A stretch of 52,708 nt of DNA from an uncultured Clostridia bacterium (GTDB lineage: Bacteria > Bacillota > Clostridia > Christensenellales > CAG-314): contig CANRHN010000007.1 of the NCBI GenBank assembly GCA_947630425.1, forward strand, positions 1 to 52,708. Reading direction: 5' to 3'. Below, in pieces: positions 18,785-26,858 of the stretch (positions within the stretch are counted from its first letter, which is position 1; each line of letters opens with the position of its first letter). The notes below the pieces were generated by a model, which had not been told where the DNA came from, ran no database searches, and saw only the letters and a list, made by a program, of their open reading frames with translations. The position numbers and the translations under genes were made by a program.

Positions 18785-20224
18785 ATGGCAAAAAACATAG
18801 ATATGACCGCCAACAAGGGTATGGTCAAAAATTTAATAAGATTTGTTATGCCCATTGCCCTGTCGGGCATTTTGCAGCTGCTGTTCAACACCAGCGACCT
18901 GATTGTTTGCCGCTACTTTGGAAGCGAACACTCTGTGGGAGCAATCACCTGCACCAACGCTTTGGTCAACCTTATTGTAAATCTTTTTCTCGGGCTGTCA
19001 ATTGGCGCAAACATACTTATGTCGCGCTGTTACGGCACAAAGGACAAGCAAAAGGGGCAGCGCGTTGTTTACACTTCTTTTGTTCTGTCCGTGATAATGG
19101 GATTGATCGTGGGCGCAATCGGGGTGTGTTTTACCAAATACTTTTTGATTTGGATGGGCACAAACCCCGAAGTGTTGGAGCTTTCCACGCTGTATTTGCA
19201 AATTTACTTTGCGGGCGTGCCCTTTTCGATGATTTACAATTTTTGCGCGGCTCTGCTGCGTGCCGTGGGCGACACAAAACGCCCATTCTACTTTCTTACT
19301 CTGTCGGGGTTGTTCAACGTCGTTCTCAACCTGTTGCTTGTGATTCAGTTCAAAATGGACGTTGGGGGCGTGGCTCTTGCCACCGCGCTGTCACAGGCGC
19401 TTGCCGCCGTTGACGTTTTGGTATACATGCGCTTCAAAAAGGGCAACTTTTTCCGCTTTCGCTTTCGCGACATTCGCCTGTACAAAAAGGAAGCGTTGGA
19501 AATTACCCGTTTGGGCTTGCCCGCGGGAATACAAGGTTCGCTGTTCAGCATTTCCAATGTGATGATACAAACAAGTATCAACGATTTGAGCATAACTTTG
19601 GGCGCGGCGGCTTTGGACGGTAACGGAGCAGCGGCAAACCTCGAAGGGTACGTCTACACCGCTATGAACAGCTGCGCGCAGGGCATTGTCACGTTCGGCT
19701 CGGCAAACTACGGCGCAAAAAACAAGCCCAACATTCGCAGAGTTGTTTTGCGCACCATGCTGGTGGTTGCGGGCGCGTGGGCAATTCCGTCGTTTTTTGT
19801 GATGATTTTTGCCAAACCGTTGCTGGGACTTTACGCGCCCACCGAACAAGCCGTGCAATTCGGGTTGGATCGCATTTACATAACCGTCGGAACTTACTTT
19901 TTGTGCGGATTGATGGATATTGGCGCGTACTCGCTGCGCGCAATCGGCTACTCCGTGTTGCCAACGGTAATTTCTACGTGCGGTGCGTGCGGACTGCGGT
20001 TGCTGTGGATATTTGCGATTTTTCCGCTGGACTACTTTCACAACATAACTTGGCTTGCCATTTCCTACCCCATCAGTTGGGCGATTACCGCGCTTGTTCA
20101 CTTTGTGTTTTTTGCGGCGCTGTTCCGTCGGTTGAATTTTGACGACGAGCAAAACGCAAAGCCCGACGCGCCGCCGCCGAGAAAAAGCAAACGACAAAAC
20201 AAAGCAAGCGTTTCAGAGTGTTGA
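18785..20224 (+). CDS. MATE family efflux transporter
   Basis: 12-TM-like hydrophobicity; 'RFVMPIALSGILQLLFNTSDLIVCRYFGSEHSVGAI', 'GLPAGIQGSLFSISNVMIQTSIN'. Confidence 0.93.
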   Translation: MAKNIDMTANKGMVKNLIRFVMPIALSGILQLLFNTSDLIVCRYFGSEHSVGAITCTNALVNLIVNLFLGLSIGANILMSRCYGTKDKQKGQRVVYTSFVLSVIMGLIVGAIGVCFTKYFLIWMGTNPEVLELSTLYLQIYFAGVPFSMIYNFCAALLRAVGDTKRPFYFLTLSGLFNVVLNLLLVIQFKMDVGGVALATALSQALAAVDVLVYMRFKKGNFFRFRFRDIRLYKKEALEITRLGLPAGIQGSLFSISNVMIQTSINDLSITLGAAALDGNGAAANLEGYVYTAMNSCAQGIVTFGSANYGAKNKPNIRRVVLRTMLVVAGAWAIPSFFVMIFAKPLLGLYAPTEQAVQFGLDRIYITVGTYFLCGLMDIGAYSLRAIGYSVLPTVISTCGACGLRLLWIFAIFPLDYFHNITWLAISYPISWAITALVHFVFFAALFRRLNFDDEQNAKPDAPPPRKSKRQNKASVSEC

Positions 20225-20264
20225 CCGAACGAAACCCGAAAACGCTTGTTTTTTTGTGTTTTTT

Positions 20265-21473
20265 TCAATTTTCTACAGAGCTTGCTTCAAAGAGAATTTT
20301 TTCCAACTGTTTTGCGCTTAGCAATTTGGGAACGGGGTACAGCGGATTTGCCTCCGCCGCCGCTGTTTTGGCAAGCTGCGGAATGTCCTGCGCGGCAATG
20401 CAATCCAATTTTTGCGGAATGTTCATTTGCCTGTTCAGCCCTTCGATTTTGGCAACCACCGCTTGCGCGCCCTCCTGCGGGGAAACGGTTTTGTCGAACA
20501 GCCCCGCATACAAGCCCATTTTCCAAAGTTTTTTGTAAGCCGCCTTGCCGTACTCTTTGAGTACAATTGGCAAAAGCACCGCGTTCGCCAACCCGTGCGG
20601 AACGTTGTACTTGCCGCCGAGCGCATGCGCTAACGCGTGGACGTACCCGACGTAGCTTTCGGTAAACGCCAAACCCGCCATATAGGACGCGCGCAGCATG
20701 TTTTCGCGGGTCTCTACGTTGCCGCCGTCGGCAAAAACGGTTTGAATGTTGTAAAAAATGATTTTTGCGGCGCACAGCGCGTTATGCCGCGAACGCTTGG
20801 TCGTGCTTCGCCCGATGTAAGCCTCGATTGCGTGAGTCAATGCGTCCATACCCGTCGCCGCCGTTACAGAGGGCGGCAAGCCCACCGTCAACGCGCTGTC
20901 GAACAACACGTAGCGCGGAATAAGGCAAAAATCGTTTATGGCGTACTTGTGCCGCGTTTTGCTGTCCGTGATGACCGCCGCAACGGTAGTTTCGCTGCCC
21001 GTACCCGCCGTTGTTGGTATCGCAAACAAAGGGGGCAATGTTCGGCGCACCTTCAAAAGCCCTTTCATTTGAGCGAGAGTTTTGTTCGGGCGCACCAATT
21101 GCGCGCCCACCGCTTTGGCACAATCCATTGCAGAGCCGCCGCCGATAGCCACGAGACAATCGCAGCCGCTTTGGCGGTACAGTTCCGAAGCCTCCGCCAC
21201 GTTGTCCGTTGTGGGGTTGGCGACCGTGCCGTCGTAAAGGGCGTAGCTTATGTCGTTTTTTTCCAACGCGGCAAGCAACGCGTCGCACGCGCCCAGCTTA
21301 CGCAAGGTTTTGTCCGTGACGACAAGCGCGCAGCTTAAATTGCGCTTTTGCATTACGTCGGCGATTGCGTCATAACTGTCAAGCCGCTCGGGCTCGCGGT
21401 ACGGCAACAACGGAATTGCCATTCTACAAAAAAATTGAAACGTGCGGCAATATGCCTTTTGAAAAATGTTCAC
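20265..21473 (-). CDS. Iron-containing alcohol dehydrogenase
   Basis: 'CLVAIGGGSAMDCAKAVG', 'FAIPTTAGTGSETT', 'GMDALTHAIEAYIG', 'VHALAHALGGKYNVPHGLANAVLLP'; GTG start at 21473 with AAGGAG RBS (family N-terminus 'VNIFQKAYCRTFQ'). Confidence 0.92.
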   Translation of the reverse strand: MNIFQKAYCRTFQFFCRMAIPLLPYREPERLDSYDAIADVMQKRNLSCALVVTDKTLRKLGACDALLAALEKNDISYALYDGTVANPTTDNVAEASELYRQSGCDCLVAIGGGSAMDCAKAVGAQLVRPNKTLAQMKGLLKVRRTLPPLFAIPTTAGTGSETTVAAVITDSKTRHKYAINDFCLIPRYVLFDSALTVGLPPSVTAATGMDALTHAIEAYIGRSTTKRSRHNALCAAKIIFYNIQTVFADGGNVETRENMLRASYMAGLAFTESYVGYVHALAHALGGKYNVPHGLANAVLLPIVLKEYGKAAYKKLWKMGLYAGLFDKTVSPQEGAQAVVAKIEGLNRQMNIPQKLDCIAAQDIPQLAKTAAAEANPLYPVPKLLSAKQLEKILFEASSVEN

Positions 21474-21601
21474 ACCATTAACTCCTTGCCGAATACCATA
21501 AGTATAGCACACCCGCCAAAACAAATCAACGCGAGTTTTTTCCGACCACACTGTCGCATCGGGTATTCGCCGCAAAACGGCTTCGCGGTGGCACTCGGGC
21601 A

Positions 21602-21700
21602 TTCGGTGAAAAAAGGGCTTCGCTCACACCTCGCGCCCTTTAGTCGTGGAACATAACAGACTTTGCGCGAGGTGTTCGTTGCAGATTATTTTTCACCGAA
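21602..21700. repeat. Nested perfect inverted repeats
   Basis: Outer TTCGGTGAAAAA (21602-21613)/TTTTTCACCGAA (21689-21700); inner ACACCTCGCGC (21626-21636)/GCGCGAGGTGT (21665-21675). Confidence 0.85.
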
Positions 21701-21790
21701 CACCCTCGTGCCTTGTTGAATAAGGTGTAGTTAGTTGCAGATTGTTTTGCGTGCGAACACCCTCGCTCCCTTGTTAAACAAGGTTGGAGG
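21678..21790. repeat. Two-copy degenerate tandem repeat, period 56 bp
   Basis: gttgcagatt..tttt....cgaacaccctcg..c.cttgtt.aa.aaggt at 21678 and 21734. Confidence 0.7.
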
Positions 21791-21863
21791 AGTTTTTCGT
21801 TATTGTGCCGCGCACGCAATCAATGTTTGCGACAATATATCGATACAAATTGCGCTTAAAGGG

Positions 21864-21892
21864 TTGATTTTTTTTTATTTGTTTGATAAAAT
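21864..21892 (+). promoter_or_regulatory. SigA-type promoter for the tRNA pair
   Basis: TTGATT-17 nt-TAAAAT, 13 nt before the tRNA-Cys 5' end. Confidence 0.75.
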
Positions 21893-21905
21893 AATATAGG
21901 TTGAC

Positions 21906-21979
21906 GGCACCATAGCCAAGTGGTAAGGCAGAGCTCTGCAAAAGCTCCACCCCCAGTCCGAGTCTGGGTGGTGCCTCCA
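21906..21979 (+). tRNA. tRNA-Cys (GCA), CCA encoded
   Basis: Acceptor GGCACCA/TGGTGCC, anticodon arm GAGCT-CTGCAAA-AGCTC, U73 discriminator, 3' CCA. Confidence 0.97.
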
Positions 21980-21983
21980 AACA

Positions 21984-22015
21984 CAACTGCGAAGCCGCAA
22001 AGGCTTCGCAGTTGA
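21984..22015 (+). other. Perfect 13-bp hairpin between tRNA-Cys and tRNA-Leu
   Basis: CAACTGCGAAGCC-GCAAA-GGCTTCGCAGTTG, followed by a weak AT-rich tract. Confidence 0.75.
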
Positions 22016-22027
22016 ACTATAATTTGT

Positions 22028-22115
22028 GCCCGCATGGCGGAATAGGCAGACGCAAGGGACTTAAAATCCCTCGACCTAACAAGTCGTATCGGTTCAAGTC
22101 CGATTGCGGGCACCA
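22028..22115 (+). tRNA. tRNA-Leu (TAA), CCA encoded
   Basis: Acceptor GCCCGCA/TGCGGGC, anticodon arm GGGAC-TTAAAAT-CCC, long variable arm, 3' ACCA. Confidence 0.97.
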
Positions 22116-22345
22116 TTGGCGGCAACTGCGCTTTTGGTCGCAACGGAAAGGAAGCACGCGATATGCTTCCTTTTCCATTGTTCCCTTTGGCTTGTTGCCT
22201 TTTCCCTGCTTCTGTCGGAACATGAATTATGTAGCGCTCCGTTTCACTTCACTCACCAATCATTACCACTGAAAAGCAGGCGAAATTAACAAAAAATTTC
22301 TATAAAAAACGGTTACGACCGATTGTTTGAAAATTGCGAGGAAAA

Positions 22346-23470
22346 ATGAATAACTTCGAGCTAAAAACCAAAGAACTTGCGCAAAAAGCGGCGGACAGCT
22401 TTGTCATTGTGGATATACGGGACAAAAACGCCTACTCCTACGGGCACATTCCGGGCAGCATCAACATTCCCGCCGAGCAGTTGGCGGAAATCGACCTGCC
22501 CAAAGCAAAAGACATTGTTTTGTACTGTCGCACGGGCAACGTCAGCCACTCCGCGGTAAAGCAATTGCGCGAAAAAGGCTACAACGCTTTCGAACTGACG
22601 GGCGGCTACTACGCTTGGCTTTCCGAACACATCAACGATTTGGACGCCGACTCCGCAAACCGCATTGAGGAAGGCTTGCGCAAAAAGTACGCGCGAAAGC
22701 TCTTTACGCCATTTGCAAAAGCCATTGTGCAGTACAACATGCTCCAACCCAACGACAAGGTTGCCGTGTGCATGTCCGGCGGAAAGGACAGCATGCTGAT
22801 GGCAAAGCTCTTTCAGGAGCTAAAGCGGCACAACAAATTTCCATTTGAGCTTGTTTTTCTCGTAATGGACCCCGGTTACAGCCCCGAAAACCGCGAAATT
22901 ATCGAGCGCAACGCGCGACTGCTGAACATTCCGATAACGGTGTTTGAAACGGACATTTTCGAAAATGTTTTTGAAATAGACAAATCTCCCTGCTACGTGT
23001 GCGCGCGCATGCGCCGCGGACATCTTTACAACAAAGCCAAAGAGCTTGGTTGCAACAAAATCGCTCTCGGACACCACTACGACGACGTGATAGAAACAAT
23101 ACTTATGGGTATGCTGTACGGCGCGCAGGTGCAAACGATGATGCCCAAGCTGAAAAGCACAAATTTTGAGGGTATGGAGCTTATTCGTCCCATGTACCTT
23201 GTGCGCGAAAAGGACATAATTGCTTGGCGCAACGACAACAATTTGCAATTTATACAATGCGCATGCAAATTTACCGACACCTGCACCTCTTGCGGCAATT
23301 CGGACAGCAAACGGCAAAAGGTAAAGGAGCTCATCCGCACGCTGAAGCAGGACGACCCCCAAATTGAGCAAAACATTTTCAAAAGCGTGGAAAACGTCAA
23401 CCTTGCCACCGTCATTGCATACAAGGACAAAAACGGAGTAAAGCACACCTTTACCGACGACTACGACTGA
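22346..23470 (+). CDS. Rhodanese domain fused to TtcA/TilS-like PP-loop ATPase (putative tRNA thiolation protein)
   Basis: Rhodanese 'VDIRDKNAYSYGHIPGSINIPAEQL...VLYCRTGNVSHSAV'; PP-loop 'VAVCMSGGKDSMLMAKL'; 'CYVCARMRRG' CxxC; 'ALGHHYDDVIETILMGMLYG'. Confidence 0.9.
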   Translation: MNNFELKTKELAQKAADSFVIVDIRDKNAYSYGHIPGSINIPAEQLAEIDLPKAKDIVLYCRTGNVSHSAVKQLREKGYNAFELTGGYYAWLSEHINDLDADSANRIEEGLRKKYARKLFTPFAKAIVQYNMLQPNDKVAVCMSGGKDSMLMAKLFQELKRHNKFPFELVFLVMDPGYSPENREIIERNARLLNIPITVFETDIFENVFEIDKSPCYVCARMRRGHLYNKAKELGCNKIALGHHYDDVIETILMGMLYGAQVQTMMPKLKSTNFEGMELIRPMYLVREKDIIAWRNDNNLQFIQCACKFTDTCTSCGNSDSKRQKVKELIRTLKQDDPQIEQNIFKSVENVNLATVIAYKDKNGVKHTFTDDYD

Positions 23471-23588
23471 CGCACACGCCGCGTGAAAACTTTTCACCGA
23501 AAAAAAAGCCTGTTTTATGCCGATGTGACGAATAGTGTCGTGACTTTTGCACGTATCGATGGTACACTGATTGCAAAAGGAGGCAAAT

Positions 23589-24083
23589 ATGAAATTCGGC
23601 GAAAAAATCAAAAAACTAAGAACGGACAACAATATGACGCAGGAGGAGCTGGCGCAAAAACTGTTTGTAACGCGCACCGCCGTTTCCAAATGGGAGACGG
23701 ACAAAGGTCTGCCCGCAGTAGACAGCTTAAAATTGATTTCCGATTTGTTTCACGTCACCATAGACGAGCTTGTTTCCGACGACGATATACAAACGCAACG
23801 CGTTTTAGATGAGAAAAAATCAAAAACGATGTACTTTGTTGCAATAGGCTTTTTGGCTGTGACGGTATTGTTTACATTGTTGCTTTACTTTTTGCAAAGC
23901 GTCTACTTTGCCATTGGTAGCGCAGCGGGGGTTGTCGGTTACGTTACGTTTGCGGTTCTTTCCAAACCCAAGGACAGAAAATTTTCCGCGGCAAAAGTCA
24001 TTGTTCCGTACATCATTGCGCGGATAGTGCTGCTGCTGATAATTACCGTGACGGTCGTTGTTACAATAGTAAAACTCGGCTGA
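23589..24083 (+). CDS. XRE-family transcriptional regulator with C-terminal transmembrane helices
   Basis: 'MKFGEKIKKLRTDNNMTQEELAQKLFVTRTAVSKWETDKGLPAVDSLK' HTH; hydrophobic C-terminal segments; AGGAGG RBS. Confidence 0.9.
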   Translation: MKFGEKIKKLRTDNNMTQEELAQKLFVTRTAVSKWETDKGLPAVDSLKLISDLFHVTIDELVSDDDIQTQRVLDEKKSKTMYFVAIGFLAVTVLFTLLLYFLQSVYFAIGSAAGVVGYVTFAVLSKPKDRKFSAAKVIVPYIIARIVLLLIITVTVVVTIVKLG

Positions 24084-24132
24084 AACTCGACAAGCAAAAG
24101 GGAAAGCGAACAACGAAAAAATGAATAATTGC

Positions 24133-24184
24133 ACAAAAAACGGCTTGAAAACACAATTTTCAAGCCGTTTTTGATGTCATTTTG
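24133..24184. terminator. Bidirectional terminator-like palindrome, dispersed element copy 1
   Basis: aaaaaacggcttgaaaacacaattttcaagccgtttttgatgtcatttt; reverse complement shares the run aaaatgacatcaaaaacggcttgaaaa with 27899-27948. Confidence 0.85.
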
Positions 24185-24203
24185 AACAAATTTTGAACGC
24201 GAC

Positions 24204-25886
24204 CTACTCCACGCTCAACACGTAGTAGTACAGCGGCTGACCGCCGTAGTGAAGTATAAACTCGATGTCCGCGTGCTTTGCCTGAAGTTTTTCCACAAAG
24301 GCTTCCGCGCTCTCCTCGGAAACGTCCTGTCCGTAGTAGAGAGTCACCACTTCCTTGTCCTCGTTCAACATGCTTTCGATAAGCTTGGTTGTCACCGCCT
24401 CGACATCCTTTCCGCTGGTAACGATGCTGCCCTTGTCAAGACCGATGATGTCGCCTTTTTTGATTTTGAATTTGTCTATCACCGTGTCGCGTACCGCGTA
24501 AGTGACCTGACCTGCGTCGATATCGACGAATGCGGCGGTCATGTTTTCCAAATTTTCGCTAAGGCTAAGGTCGGGACTGAAATTGAGTACCGCTGCAAGT
24601 CCCTGCGGAATGTCCTTGGTTTGCAAAACAAATATGTTGCGGTTTTGCACCAACGTCCTCGATTGCTCGGCAGACAAAATGATGTTTTTGTTGTTGGGCA
24701 AAATGATGATGTTTTCCGCATTGATCTTGCGCGCCGCGGAAGCAATGTCCTCGGCGGAGGGGTTCATTGTCTGACCGCCCTCTATCACCTGATCCACGAG
24801 CAAATCCTTAAATATGGCGGAGAAACCGTCGCCGGAGCAAACCGCAAGCAATCCGATGGGCTTGCGTTCCGCCTCGTAGCGAGCGCGAAGCTGCCTGTTT
24901 TGCTCCATCATGTTTTCTATTTTTATTTTGTCAAGCTCGCCCAATGTCAACGCTTTTGTAAGCGCCTTGCCGGGGGTGTTGGTATGTACGTGTACCTTGA
25001 CAAGGTTCAAGTCGCCTATACATATAACGGAGTTGCCTATCTCGTTGAGGTACTCTCTCAACTTGTCAATGTCCGTAACCGTCGTGCGCTTTTTTATGTT
25101 GGTAATGAAAAATTCGGTGCAGTAGCCAAAGTCCAACTCGCCCAACGACTCGTAGTCCACTATCAATTCGCTATCGTCGGGAAATGCCGAATCGATGCTG
25201 ACGGGCTTGTTGTTAACGTCGGGTGCGGCATACTCCTCTGCGCCCGTGATTTCCTGATCCAAGTAGCCCATAATCAGCCCCTTGAACAGCGTTATCAAAC
25301 CGTAGCCGCCGCTATCCACCACGCCTGCGCGTTTGAGTACGTCCAGCATGTCGGGCGTTTTGGCAAGAGTTTCTTCGCCCTTTTCCAAAACGGCGTTCAT
25401 CAGCTTTTGAAGGTCGCTTACACGCTTGGCAGTGTCGATAGCTTCCTCTGCCATGGCTCTGACAACCGTCAGAATTGTGCCCTCCTTGGGTTTGGATACG
25501 GCGCGGTATGCAAGCTCCGCACCCTCTCTCAAGCCTTTGGCAAATGTGCGAGAATCACATTCGTCGTTTTGAGCGATTATGTTGCTGAAGCCTTTCAGAA
25601 TTTGAGAAAGTATAACGCCCGAATTGCCGCGCGCGCCGCGAAGCGCGCCTTTGCTGAGCTTTTCGGCAAGCTCTGCCATCGAAGTGCTGTTGAGAGCGTT
25701 GATTTCCTTGACGGCAGACATCATTGTGAGGGACATGTTTGTTCCCGTGTCTCCGTCGGGGACGGGGAATACGTTCAATGCGTCCACTTGCGCTTTGTTC
25801 ACTTCCAGCATTTTTCCGCCGGCTATGAACATGCGTTTCATGACGGACGCAGTTATATGAGTTTTTATACTATGAGCAGCAGCCAT
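24204..25886 (-). CDS. fakA: DAK2/FakA-like kinase (YloV family)
   Basis: 'NVFPVPDGDTGTNMSLTM', 'GALRGARGNSGVILSQILKGF'; adjacent to asp23-like gene and rpmB. Confidence 0.92.
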   Translation of the reverse strand: MAAAHSIKTHITASVMKRMFIAGGKMLEVNKAQVDALNVFPVPDGDTGTNMSLTMMSAVKEINALNSTSMAELAEKLSKGALRGARGNSGVILSQILKGFSNIIAQNDECDSRTFAKGLREGAELAYRAVSKPKEGTILTVVRAMAEEAIDTAKRVSDLQKLMNAVLEKGEETLAKTPDMLDVLKRAGVVDSGGYGLITLFKGLIMGYLDQEITGAEEYAAPDVNNKPVSIDSAFPDDSELIVDYESLGELDFGYCTEFFITNIKKRTTVTDIDKLREYLNEIGNSVICIGDLNLVKVHVHTNTPGKALTKALTLGELDKIKIENMMEQNRQLRARYEAERKPIGLLAVCSGDGFSAIFKDLLVDQVIEGGQTMNPSAEDIASAARKINAENIIILPNNKNIILSAEQSRTLVQNRNIFVLQTKDIPQGLAAVLNFSPDLSLSENLENMTAAFVDIDAGQVTYAVRDTVIDKFKIKKGDIIGLDKGSIVTSGKDVEAVTTKLIESMLNEDKEVVTLYYGQDVSEESAEAFVEKLQAKHADIEFILHYGGQPLYYYVLSVE

Positions 25887-25925
25887 TTTTCTGTTTTTCC
25901 TCGCGATTTCTAAAGTTAGTTGAGT

Positions 25926-26276
25926 TTACAGCTTGACGCCTACCACGTGTACATCGATAGAATCGACGATCATGCCCGTAAAGCGTTCCAAACCGTATTT
26001 TACCGTGTTTTTCAAACTCGAAGAAACCGCGGAAACGGGAAGTCCGTATTTAATTTTTACATATAGGTCAACAAAAATTCGGTCGCCCTTTGTTGACACT
26101 CTCACTCCGCGGCTTTTGCCGTTACGCTTGAACAGATCGGTAAAAGAGTCGGAGAAACCAAAAGGCACTATTTCCACCACACCGTAACACTCCGTTGCAA
26201 GGTGTCCGGCGAGGGACGCTATCACGTCGTCGGAAACAGTTATCACACCGTACGAATTTCTTGTACGCAATGCCAT
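25926..26276 (-). CDS. Asp23/Gls24 family envelope stress response protein (YloU)
   Basis: 'GVITVSDDVIASLAGHLATECYGVVEI', 'VDLYVKIKYGLPVSAVSSSLKNTVKYGLE'. Confidence 0.92.
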   Translation of the reverse strand: MALRTRNSYGVITVSDDVIASLAGHLATECYGVVEIVPFGFSDSFTDLFKRNGKSRGVRVSTKGDRIFVDLYVKIKYGLPVSAVSSSLKNTVKYGLERFTGMIVDSIDVHVVGVKL

Positions 26277-26426
26277 TCGACATTCCTCCCTAATATAAGT
26301 AATACTATTTTACAACAAAAAGTATTATTTCACAAGTGTTTGGCAGTAATTTTGCCGTAATTGCCACACAAAATACAAAAAAATCGTTTTTGTCAATATC
26401 CGATTGAAAAAATGTGGCTTTTTTGC

Positions 26427-26455
26427 TTGCCAAAACACGTCAAAAATGATATTAT
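26427..26455 (+). promoter_or_regulatory. SigA-type promoter for rpmB
   Basis: TTGCCA-17 nt-TATTAT. Confidence 0.75.
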
Positions 26456-26506
26456 TGTAAAGCGTGAATTTTCAAATCAAGCAATTCGACCCACGGAGGT
26501 GTAGAT

Positions 26507-26695
26507 ATGTCCAAGGTATGTGCTATATGCGGAAAAGGCAAGATGTCCGGTAACAAGGTTTCCCACTCCAACAGAAGGACTCCCAAAACCTACAGTGCCA
26601 ACCTGCAAAAGGTAAAGGTGGAAATCAACGGAAAAGAATCTACCGAATACGTTTGCACCCGTTGCATCAGAACAGCCAACAAAGAACAACACTAA
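26507..26695 (+). CDS. rpmB: 50S ribosomal protein L28 (zinc-binding form)
   Basis: 'MSKVCAICGKGKMSGNKVSHSNRRTPKTYSANLQKVKV ... VCTRCIRTA'. Confidence 0.97.
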   Translation: MSKVCAICGKGKMSGNKVSHSNRRTPKTYSANLQKVKVEINGKESTEYVCTRCIRTANKEQH

Positions 26696-26730
26696 TGCCT
26701 CTTGAGCCTCGCTTACGTGAGGCTTCCGTA

Positions 26731-26759
26731 AAGCCTCGCAAAAAGAGGCTTATTTTTTT
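26731..26759 (+). terminator. Rho-independent terminator of rpmB
   Basis: AAGCCTC-gcaaaaa-GAGGCTT followed by T-run; preceded by a second hairpin with the same arms (26705-26724). Confidence 0.85.
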
Positions 26760-26858
26760 GCGGTTATGCAAACGACGCTTGCTTGGCGCGTTGCCGTCAA
26801 CAAGTGCCTGCTGACAAGCAAAAAAAACGCGGCGTGAATTTTACGCAAAGGACAAAAA

